A stretch of 43,945 bases of DNA from Elusimicrobiota bacterium (GTDB lineage: Bacteria > Elusimicrobiota > Elusimicrobia > UBA1565 > UBA9628): positions 1 through 43,945 of the forward strand of contig JACQPJ010000051.1 in NCBI GenBank assembly GCA_016207605.1. The letters are read 5' to 3'. A model generated the notes under the pieces. The model was not told the DNA's origin. It saw only the letters and a program-made list of their open reading frames with translations, and made no database searches. The translations under genes and the position numbers were made by a program. Shown in pieces: positions 1 through 7,950 of this stretch. The number at the start of each line of letters is the position of its first letter. Within the stretch, counting starts at the first letter, position 1.

Positions 1-149
1 ACAAGATCGGGGTGCAGTGGGCAAGAGAGAGCAGGCTCAACGTCAACTGATGACGACAACGCAAACACGGCCAACGGAACGGCTTATCCTTCGGTCACAT
101 TTTTAGATGAGTTGACACGTCGCATCGTCCGCCAGCAGGCAGGGACCGT

Positions 150-1031
150 TTATCGGCGGCGGTAGTCCGGCCAGCCTAATTTGACTTCCTTGACCTTGAG
201 AAGGCTCAGCTGGGCGGCCTCTTTTTGTCCGAGCAGTTCAATCAAGGCCTTGGGATAGATATTCGTCCAAAGCACGTGAGAACGGTAAATCAGGTTCTGC
301 TCGTTGGCGCGTCGAAATTGGGGCCAGTATTTGGCCGGAGAGTGTTTTTCAGCGTCCTTCAGAAAATGGTCGCGCACCTTTTCCTGGGCCTCCTGGGTCT
401 GCAAGATAAGATTCAAACGGAACCGCAGTTCTGATTCCAAGCGCGGGAAACGTTCGATCAGAGCCGTCGTGGCCGCTTGCATGACGACCATTTCCGTCAT
501 CCAATCCGGATCCTTGCCCATCGACACATAACGTTCGAAATATTCCTTGAGCCTGGAATCCCGGTCGGAGAGACCGCGCCGGCGCACGGACTCGACTTGA
601 TCCCAAAAATGCCACAAACGCGGATCCTCGGAATGGTAAGGCAACGAGCTTGCAACGGAGCTGTAAGTGCGACTAAACCCAGTAAAAATTCCGATGCGCC
701 GCAGTTTCAAGTCCGTCGCGTCGGCCATCAAGCAGTCGGCGACAATCAGGCGCGCTTCGTTGTCTTCGAAAAAAGCGAGGTCGGGAGGATACGCCTCCCT
801 GAGGCGGCTGAGCCGACGAATGGCATCGACGCGCCGCTGAAGATTCTCATCCGTGCAGATGATCCGAGCCAAGGAGCTCGACGGCAAGTTGGGATCGACG
901 GTGGAGCCCGGGTCCGCCTCCATGTCACCCGGGAGATCATAGCGGGTCGGGATGTCTTGATATTCGACGGAAGCAGGCGTCGCCGGCCATGCGCTGTTGG
1001 AAACAAGCGCAAGCAGAAGAAGCACCCTCAT
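150..1031 (-). CDS. Hypothetical secreted protein (293 aa), signal peptide MRVLLLLALVSNSAWPA
   Basis: ORF track frame 150..1580; internal ATG at 1031 gives a signal peptide; the sequence upstream of it is the wrong frame of the neighbouring gene. Confidence 0.75.
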   Translation of the reverse strand: MRVLLLLALVSNSAWPATPASVEYQDIPTRYDLPGDMEADPGSTVDPNLPSSSLARIICTDENLQRRVDAIRRLSRLREAYPPDLAFFEDNEARLIVADCLMADATDLKLRRIGIFTGFSRTYSSVASSLPYHSEDPRLWHFWDQVESVRRRGLSDRDSRLKEYFERYVSMGKDPDWMTEMVVMQAATTALIERFPRLESELRFRLNLILQTQEAQEKVRDHFLKDAEKHSPAKYWPQFRRANEQNLIYRSHVLWTNIYPKALIELLGQKEAAQLSLLKVKEVKLGWPDYRRR

Positions 1032-1039
1032 GAATACCC

Positions 1040-1981
1040 TCAGCGGTTGAGCAAAACGATCTCGACGCGCTGATCGGAGAAGGGCGCGCGGGCGGAGTCG
1101 ATCGCGACGTTGCGCGGGGCGATCATGAACTCGCGCAGAAGAAAATCCCGGATGCCCGCGGCTTGGGCCGCGCCGAGCTCCTTGGTGTCGGCGAAGGCGC
1201 GCACCGAGATCGGGATGCCGGCGTAGCGGCGCTTGACGAGGTCGGCGGCGGAGCGCAGGAGGTCGGTCCCAACGGGGGCCTGGACGTCGGAAGCGGCGCG
1301 GTCGGTCCCGAAGAGCGCCGAGGAGTCCAGGCTGAGATAGAGGCCCGTGTCCTCCTGATGGACGACGCCCTTCCAGAGCAGCGGCTTGCCCACGCTGGTG
1401 CGCGGCGCGCCGTCGGGGCCGGTGAAGGCGTAGACGGCCGAGTAGGAGCGGCCGGCGCGCACCCACTCGCCCGCGTCGCTGCGGCCGCTCCACACGATCT
1501 CCACGGGCGGATTTTTCGCGCCCTCGGCGTGGTGGAAGACGCGCCCCTCCTCGTCGGCGAGGGTCAGGCTCCAGCCCCACGGACGGGCGGCCGCGTCATC
1601 GAGCCTGGTCCCGAGCAGGCCCTCGAGCTGCTCGCGCACGCGCAGGGAGACTCCGGCCCGCTGGCTGAAGGGCAGGCGCCAGGGCTGGATGACCCGTTCG
1701 TTCATCAGGAATTCCGGATGGGTACTGCGCCAGGCGGCCGCCAGCGGCGAGGCCGACAACAGCAGGGCCGGGTCGGGCCTGAGGTCGTCGCGAATGGTCT
1801 CGAACTCGTCGACCGCGATCTGCAGGGGCGGCTTGACCCCCCCGAGTTGGGAGACGCCCTCTCCCTTGATCACGACCTCGGCGGGCATGGCGGCGGCGAC
1901 GAACCCGCTGGAGGCGCCCGGCTCGGGCGCTCCCTGGACCGGGGCCGGGACGGCGAAGATCAGCGCGACGAGAATGTTCAT
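1040..1981 (-). CDS. OmpA-like C-terminal domain protein (313 aa) with signal peptide
   Basis: Start MNILVALIFAVPAPVQGA; C-terminus ISVRAFADTKELGAAQAAGIRDFLLREFMIAP...SDQRVEIVLLNR resembles a divergent OmpA/MotB domain; lies downstream of tonB-like gene. Confidence 0.65.
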   Translation of the reverse strand: MNILVALIFAVPAPVQGAPEPGASSGFVAAAMPAEVVIKGEGVSQLGGVKPPLQIAVDEFETIRDDLRPDPALLLSASPLAAAWRSTHPEFLMNERVIQPWRLPFSQRAGVSLRVREQLEGLLGTRLDDAAARPWGWSLTLADEEGRVFHHAEGAKNPPVEIVWSGRSDAGEWVRAGRSYSAVYAFTGPDGAPRTSVGKPLLWKGVVHQEDTGLYLSLDSSALFGTDRAASDVQAPVGTDLLRSAADLVKRRYAGIPISVRAFADTKELGAAQAAGIRDFLLREFMIAPRNVAIDSARAPFSDQRVEIVLLNR

Positions 1982-1986
1982 AGGGT

Positions 1987-3048
1987 TTACTCCAGCAGGA
2001 AGCGGAAGGTGATCACGCCCCATTGGGCGCCGACGCCGCCCAGGGGCTCGAAGCGCCAGCCCTGGAGGGCGTCCATGGCCAGGCGGTCCAGGCGGCCGGA
2101 CCCCGAGGTCCTCTCGACGCTCATCTCGGGCAGGACGGCGCCGGAAGGATCGACGGAGAAGCGGATGGCCACCGCCGCCTCCAGCACGCCCTGAGCGCGG
2201 GCCCAGGCCGGGAAGGGCGGCACGACGGAGGCGACGACCCGGCGGCCGGCGAGCGGGCCCGCGATCTCGACGCCTTTGGGCTTGGAGGCGTCCACGGCCG
2301 CGGCCTGGCGGCGCTCCAGCTTGGGCGCGGCCGCCAGGGGCGCGAACGCGGGAGCCGGCGCGGCGCGGTAGGACAAATCCGCGTCCCGCCGGGGCAGGAT
2401 GGCGGCCAGCCCCCGGCGCGGCGGCTCCGGCGACGCGGGCGCGGCGTCCTTGAGCGCCTCGGCCGCGGCCAGGGCTTCGCGGCGGCCGGGCGGCTTGGGG
2501 ACGGCGTCGCCCAGCCCTTGAAGCGAGACGGCCTCTTGCCGGCGTTCCTCCAGGGTCAAGGCCTGCGGCAGGTCGCGCACGCGCCGGCGCCCGACGTCCT
2601 CGAGCCGCGGCAGGGCCGCCAGCGTCGCCGCGGCTCGGCGCCGAATCTCGACGCGCGTCTTCAGGGCCGCGGCGGAAACCGCGCGCTCGCGGGAGAGATC
2701 GAGGGCCTCGAGCTTGGGAAGATCGCGCCGGACGAGCTCCTCCAGCTTGGGCATCGCGACGGGCGCGGCGCGGCGCGGCGCCGGGATTTTCGCGTCCAGG
2801 GCGGCGGGCGCGGTCGCGCGCGCAGCGGAAGGAAGCGCCAGCTTGAGAAAGTCGAAAGTGGAGAGCGGCTTGGGCGCGGCTCCCGCGGACGCGCGCGGCG
2901 CGGGCGCGCGGATGAGAATCTCGACGCCGCCGACCGCGACCTGGCGCGCGCGCGCGGGGGTCTGCCGGGCCAAAAAGCCGAAGGCGGCCAGCAGGCCCGC
3001 GTGCAGGGCCAGCGACGCCGCCGCCCACCCCGGAAGGCGCCCGGTCAT
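1987..3048 (-). CDS. TonB-family energy transducer
   Basis: N-terminal TM helix, long linker, C-terminal TonB motif VVPPFPAWARAQGVLEAAVAIRFSVDPSGAVLPEMSVERTSGSGRLDRLAMDALQGWRFEPL; ATGA overlap with upstream exbD. Confidence 0.85.
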   Translation of the reverse strand: MTGRLPGWAAASLALHAGLLAAFGFLARQTPARARQVAVGGVEILIRAPAPRASAGAAPKPLSTFDFLKLALPSAARATAPAALDAKIPAPRRAAPVAMPKLEELVRRDLPKLEALDLSRERAVSAAALKTRVEIRRRAAATLAALPRLEDVGRRRVRDLPQALTLEERRQEAVSLQGLGDAVPKPPGRREALAAAEALKDAAPASPEPPRRGLAAILPRRDADLSYRAAPAPAFAPLAAAPKLERRQAAAVDASKPKGVEIAGPLAGRRVVASVVPPFPAWARAQGVLEAAVAIRFSVDPSGAVLPEMSVERTSGSGRLDRLAMDALQGWRFEPLGGVGAQWGVITFRFLLE

Positions 3049-3452
3049 TTGCGGCGCTCCGTGGCGATGGTCAGCGACTGGGCGCCCGCGTCCTTGGCGC
3101 GGGACATGAGGTCCGTGAGCGGCCCGTACTCCGCATCCGCGTCGGCGCGCAGGATCACGAGCTTGGAGCCGCTGGCGGCGAGCTTGGCCTTGAGGCGCGC
3201 CTCCAGGTCCCGGACGTCCGCGAAGGTCTCCTGGTCGAGCGCCGTGCGGCCGTCCTTGGCCAGCGTGAGCGTGACCTTGTCGGTCTCCTCGCCCTCGTGC
3301 GTCCGGGCCGAGGGCAGGCGGACCTTGATGGCGGGATCGGAGAAAAGCGGCGCGGTGACCATGAAGATGATGACCAGCACCAGGCACACGTCCACCAGGG
3401 GCGTGATGTTGATGTCGGTGATGGGGGCCTCGTCGAGGCTCACGCCGGCCAT
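3045..3452 (-). CDS. ExbD/TolR-family protein (copy 2)
   Basis: ITDINITPLVDVCLVLVIIFMVTAP, conserved TM Asp. Confidence 0.9.
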   Translation of the reverse strand: MAGVSLDEAPITDINITPLVDVCLVLVIIFMVTAPLFSDPAIKVRLPSARTHEGEETDKVTLTLAKDGRTALDQETFADVRDLEARLKAKLAASGSKLVILRADADAEYGPLTDLMSRAKDAGAQSLTIATERRK

Positions 3453-3868
3453 CAGCCCCCCTCCGAGGCGCGCGTCAGCGCCAGCTTGGCCGCGCCGGCT
3501 TGGCGCGACTCGTCAAGGACGTCCACGATCAAGCCGACCTTGTTGGCCGCGTCGGCGCTGACGATGACCAGGCGGTCCTTGCTGCGGGCCAGCGCCTCCA
3601 GGAGCGCGCGCTGGAAGGTCAGCCCGTCGGTGCGCCGGCCGTTGACCGCGATGGATCCGTCGGCCGCGATGCGCACGTTCACGTTCTCGTCGGCCGAGGC
3701 CTTGCCCTCGGCGTTGGAGGGGCGGGTCTCCAGGACCGAGATGCCGAGGGTCACGGCCATGGGCGCCACGGCCATGAAAATGATGACCAGCACCAGGCAC
3801 ACGTCCACCAAGGGCGTGACGTTGATCGCGGTGATCGGCTCCCCGCTTCCAGCTCCCCCGCCGGCCAT
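3452..3868 (-). CDS. ExbD/TolR-family protein (copy 1)
   Basis: ITAINVTPLVDVCLVLVIIFMAVAP. Confidence 0.9.
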   Translation of the reverse strand: MAGGGAGSGEPITAINVTPLVDVCLVLVIIFMAVAPMAVTLGISVLETRPSNAEGKASADENVNVRIAADGSIAVNGRRTDGLTFQRALLEALARSKDRLVIVSADAANKVGLIVDVLDESRQAGAAKLALTRASEGG

Positions 3869-3878
3869 GACGCCCCCG

Positions 3879-4496
3879 CTACCTGGCTCCGAGCGCCACC
3901 AGGAGGCGGGAGCTGGCCACTTCCATCTCCACGGTGACGCGCTTGAGCCGGCCCATGAAGTAGTTGTAGAGGATCGCCGCGGGAATGGCCACGAGCAGTC
4001 CCGCGGCCGTGGCCACCAGGGCCTCGGCGATGCCCTGGGCGACGACCGCCGGGCCGCCCGTGCCGGAGGCCGCCAGGTCGCGGAAAGCCTTGATGATGCC
4101 CACGACGGTGCCGAAGAGGCCGACGAACGGCGCGATGTTGCCCATCGTGCCCAGCACGCCCAGGAAGCGCTCGAGCCTGAGGCGCTCCTCCTTGAGCTTG
4201 GAGAGCATCAGCTCCTCGAGATCCTTGCGCGGGGACCCGGCGTGAAGCAGGCCGTAGCGCACGACCTCCGCGACGGCCGAGGGATGGGCCCGGCACCACT
4301 CCGCGGCAGCCTCGGGCTTGCCCCCGCCGCCCAACAGACCGCGCACGGCGTCAAGGACGCCGTCGGCGCGCGCCTCGGCCCCGCGGAAGGCCCACCAGCG
4401 CTCCAGCGCGAAGGTCAGCGAGAGCACGGACATGAGCAGCAGGACGACCAACGTGGAGCTCTCGCGGAAAATCGCCAGGATGTGAATGTTTCCCAT
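3879..4496 (-). CDS. ExbB/TolQ/MotA-family proton channel
   Basis: LGTMGNIAPFVGLFGTVVGIIKAFRDLA motif; AGGAGG Shine-Dalgarno upstream of the ATG at 4496. Confidence 0.9.
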   Translation of the reverse strand: MGNIHILAIFRESSTLVVLLLMSVLSLTFALERWWAFRGAEARADGVLDAVRGLLGGGGKPEAAAEWCRAHPSAVAEVVRYGLLHAGSPRKDLEELMLSKLKEERLRLERFLGVLGTMGNIAPFVGLFGTVVGIIKAFRDLAASGTGGPAVVAQGIAEALVATAAGLLVAIPAAILYNYFMGRLKRVTVEMEVASSRLLVALGAR

Positions 4497-4507
4497 CAAT
4501 CCTCCTA

Positions 4508-4778
4508 AGGGGTTGCAATCAAATAATATGACCGTTTTGGACGGACGATTTTGGAGCGAGCCAAGGAGCGAGGAGCGAGCATACCCGCAGCGGTATGTGA
4601 GCGACGAGCGACGCGGGCGCAGCCCAAAATCGTCCGTCCCCTATGGGGCGACCCGATTCTGGTCTATTTCTTCGTTGCTCCTCGGTCACATAGCCTGCGG
4701 CTATGCTCCCTCGTCGCGCCTCGAAATCGCCACAGACTCGGATCGCCAAAATGGTCATATTATTTGATTGCAACCCCT
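4508..4778. mobile_element. MITE-like/composite intergenic repeat element, 33-bp terminal inverted repeats
   Basis: AGGGGTTGCAATCAAATAATATGACCGTTTTGG at 4508-4540; reverse complement at 4746-4778 with 1 mismatch; internal 16-bp perfect inverted repeat GGACGGACGATTTTGG (4539-4554 / 4624-4639); no convincing ORF. Confidence 0.7.
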
Positions 4779-7700
4779 AGCGCTTGACTGGATGCTGCGA
4801 GGCCTTCCTCAGCCGCATCTGTGCCGAGCCCGAAGGGTCGAGGCCCTTGCGCAGGGCCGCGGCGCGCGCGGCCGCGGTCTTGGCCATCTCCTTGGGAGCG
4901 GCCCTGGCCAGGTCCTCGTAGACGCCCGCGGCGGCGGCGGCGTCGCCCGCCTTCTCGTAGGCCTCGCCGAGCTTGACGAGGGCCTGCAGGCGGAACTGGG
5001 AGTCGGCGGGCCGCAGGGCCCGCATCTTCTCCCAGACGAGCAGGGCCTCGTCCGGACGTCCGGAGGCCAGGCGCGCCTCGCCCTCCCGGTAGTAGGTCTC
5101 CAGGGCCAGCGCGGCGTCCGAGGCGGCCCCGGCGCGGAGCTGGGCGAGCGTGGCGACGGCGCCCTCGAACTCCTTGCGGTCCCTTTGAATCTGGTAGATT
5201 TCCCAGAGCGCGCTCTGGGCCTGCGGATCGCCCGGCTTTGCCTGGGCCGCGTACTTCTGATAGGAGTACTGGGCCAAGTCGAGCTTGCCCAGCTTCTTGG
5301 AGGCCAGCGCCAAGTTGAACTGGGCCGGGCCGGACAGCTCCGAGGACGGGTACTCCTCCGTCAGGCGCGCGTAGGCGCGGGTCGCCTCCTCGTGGCGGTC
5401 CAGCGCGAAGTAGGCTCCGGCGAGGTGGAAAAGGGCCGTGGGGGTCTCGGCGCTCTTGTCGAAGTTGTCGAGCAGGCGCTCGTAGGCGGGGACGGCGTCC
5501 TGCCAGCGCTTGAGGCTGAAGGCGCTCTCTCCCAGGTAGAACTGCGCCTTGGCCAGCTCGCGGTGGCCGGTGAAGTCCACGGAGAATTTCTGGAACTCGG
5601 CCGCGGCGGTCGCGTAGTCCTTGGCCTCGAAGGCGCGGCGCGCCAGGCGGAACTGCGCCTCGCCCGCGATCGGCGAGCCGGGATGGGACGCGATCAGCGC
5701 GCGCAGGCCCGTCTTGTAGTCGATGCCCGGCGAGCGGTCGAAGACGCCCTCCAGGATGTCGAGGCCGTCGTTGGCCTCCGGGGCCGCCGGGAAGGCGGCG
5801 ACGAGCTCCTGGACCGCCTTGACCGCGCCCGCGTCGTCTTTGGCGTTGTAGGCGGCCTGGGCGATGCGCAAGCGCGCCAGCGGAGCGGCCGAGTCGGCCG
5901 GGGCGGCCGCGAGGATCTCGCGGTAAGCGGCGACGGCCTCCGGGTACTTCTGGGCGCGAAAGAGCGTATCGGCGACCTTGGCCCGCGCGTCGGCGGCGTC
6001 CGGCGCGGCCGGATATTGGGCGACGAGCCTGCGCCAGAGCTCGATGGCCTGGGTGTAGTAGCGCTGGCGATAGGAGCTCAAGCCCGCGCGGTAAAGGGCG
6101 GACGGCGCCTGCGGCGCGGTCGGGTTGTCCGCGGCGAACTTCGCGTAGAGCTGGTAGGCGTCGTCGTAGCTCTTCTGGTTGAACATCGAGTCGGCGATGC
6201 CCAGCTCGTTGAGGCCCGAGAAGGAAAAGGAGGAGGAGGCCACGGACAGCATGTCCTTGAGCTTGCGGCGCGCCTCCAGAGCGAGGGCGTCCTCCCTCTT
6301 GTAGGCGTAGCTCCAGGCCAGGCCGTCCTGGGCGTAGAAGGCGGCGGAGTCGTCGGGATAAACCTTGAGGACCATGTCGTAGATGACCCGCGCCTCGTCC
6401 ACCTGGTTGATGGCGAGGTAGGCCTCCGCGGCGTAGAGATAGCTCAGCGACCGCCACTTCGACCGGGAGGGCGGCATGTGCCGAAAGATGAACTGGTAGG
6501 AGGTCACGATCGAGTTGTAGGCCTTCTGCTCGTACTGGAGCTTGAGCATGGAGAACAGGGCCTGCTCGGCGACGTCGGAGGAGGGCGCCAGGTCGATGAT
6601 GCGCTGGAAGGAGGCCATGGCCTCGGGAACGCGCTGGAGCTTGATCTGCGCGTTGGCCATGACGAGATCGACGTCCTTGGCGAGCGCGTGCCCGGGATGA
6701 AGGGCCAGGAATTTGGCCGCCGTCTGAACCGCCTGGCCGTAATCGCCCACTTGCGCCTGGCACCAAGCCAGCCGGAAGCGGGCCGGCGGCCCGACGTTGG
6801 CGGCGTCCGGGAACTGAGTGAGGGCCTTGGTGTAGGCGAAGAGGGCCTCCCGGACCTGGCCGGCGGCCAGGTAGGACTCGGCGATGAAGTACTGCGCGAG
6901 GGGCGCGAAGAAATCGGCCGGGTAACGGTCGAGCAGAGACTGGAAGTTGGCGCGCGCCTCGACGTGATCCTTCCTCTGGAAGTAGGAGGCGCCGACGCGA
7001 AAGAGCGCCGCCGTGCGCAGGGGGCTGCGGGGATTGGCCTCGATGAAGGCCTGGTACTTGGCGATGGCGCCCTTGAAGTCGTCGGCCAGGAAGAAGGCGT
7101 CCCCGATGAAGAACTGGGCCTCCTCGCGGAGCTCGGAGTCCGGGTAGGTCCGGGTCAGCGTCTCGAAGGCGGCGGCGGCCAGGTAGGCGCGCTTGGAGAG
7201 CAGGTAGGTCTTGCCCAGGTAGTACTGCGCCTCGGCGCTCTTGACCTCCTTGAAGGCGCGCTCCGCCTCGGAGTAGTCGCCCTTGCGCAGGGCCAGGAGC
7301 CCCCGGGCGTAGAGGACCGCGGGCTCGTTCAGGAAGGACGGGTAGGTCTCGCCCAGCAGGAAAAGGTAGGACTCCGCCTGCGGAAAGTCCTCCAGGGCGA
7401 GGTGGGCGTAGGCCAGCCCCAGGATCGCCTCGGGATCTATGTAGTCCTTGGGGAAATCCGCGTCCACGCGCTGGAACTCCGCGGCGGCGCGCGACCAGTC
7501 CTTCTCGTTATAGGCGACCTCCCCCAGCCGGTACCGGGCCGAGGACGCCAGACCCGACGCCTTGTCGCCGACCAGCGCGGCGAAGGCCTTGCGCGCGTCC
7601 TCCAGCGCCGCGGCCGCCGCGGGGTTGCGGGGCGCGAGCATTCGTGCCGGCGAGGCCTTGCGAGCGGCCGCCTCGTCCTTGAGGATGGAGAGCGCCCGCT

Positions 7701-7950
7701 GGAGGCTGGCCTCCCCCACCAGGAACCGGGCGTCGGCGGCGCGCGGGCTGCGCGGGAACTGCCGGAGGAAAGCCTGCAGCGCCTCGACGACCGCGAGCTT
7801 GTCGCGCCCCGTCTCCGAGAAGAGCTGGGTGGCCGCGGAGAAGGCGGCGTCCTCGGCCTGCGCGTCGAAGGCCGGCTTGCCCCAGCCGAACAAGGCCCGG
7901 GCGGGGGCGGCCAGGAGCAGGACGGCGGCGGCCAGGCGCGGAGCCCTCAC
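4777..7950 (-). CDS. Large secreted TPR-repeat protein (1057 aa)
   Basis: GTG start overlapping thrS stop (GTGA); signal peptide VRAPRLAAAVLLLAAPARA; many TPR-like units (e.g. ALFRVGASYFQRKDHVEARANFQSLLDRYP). Confidence 0.85.
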   Translation of the reverse strand: MRAPRLAAAVLLLAAPARALFGWGKPAFDAQAEDAAFSAATQLFSETGRDKLAVVEALQAFLRQFPRSPRAADARFLVGEASLQRALSILKDEAAARKASPARMLAPRNPAAAAALEDARKAFAALVGDKASGLASSARYRLGEVAYNEKDWSRAAAEFQRVDADFPKDYIDPEAILGLAYAHLALEDFPQAESYLFLLGETYPSFLNEPAVLYARGLLALRKGDYSEAERAFKEVKSAEAQYYLGKTYLLSKRAYLAAAAFETLTRTYPDSELREEAQFFIGDAFFLADDFKGAIAKYQAFIEANPRSPLRTAALFRVGASYFQRKDHVEARANFQSLLDRYPADFFAPLAQYFIAESYLAAGQVREALFAYTKALTQFPDAANVGPPARFRLAWCQAQVGDYGQAVQTAAKFLALHPGHALAKDVDLVMANAQIKLQRVPEAMASFQRIIDLAPSSDVAEQALFSMLKLQYEQKAYNSIVTSYQFIFRHMPPSRSKWRSLSYLYAAEAYLAINQVDEARVIYDMVLKVYPDDSAAFYAQDGLAWSYAYKREDALALEARRKLKDMLSVASSSFSFSGLNELGIADSMFNQKSYDDAYQLYAKFAADNPTAPQAPSALYRAGLSSYRQRYYTQAIELWRRLVAQYPAAPDAADARAKVADTLFRAQKYPEAVAAYREILAAAPADSAAPLARLRIAQAAYNAKDDAGAVKAVQELVAAFPAAPEANDGLDILEGVFDRSPGIDYKTGLRALIASHPGSPIAGEAQFRLARRAFEAKDYATAAAEFQKFSVDFTGHRELAKAQFYLGESAFSLKRWQDAVPAYERLLDNFDKSAETPTALFHLAGAYFALDRHEEATRAYARLTEEYPSSELSGPAQFNLALASKKLGKLDLAQYSYQKYAAQAKPGDPQAQSALWEIYQIQRDRKEFEGAVATLAQLRAGAASDAALALETYYREGEARLASGRPDEALLVWEKMRALRPADSQFRLQALVKLGEAYEKAGDAAAAAGVYEDLARAAPKEMAKTAAARAAALRKGLDPSGSAQMRLRKASQHPVKR

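Noticed and set aside
1-165. Open plus-strand frames at the left edge (ending ...AGTVYRRR* or ...RLILRSHF*)
   Set aside because: Too short, two frames equally open, and no recognisable family; cannot be called.
4486-4787. Three short ORFs across the 4.5-4.8 kb intergenic region
   Set aside because: They read through the terminal inverted repeats and stem-loop modules of the MITE-like element; no conserved protein recognised.
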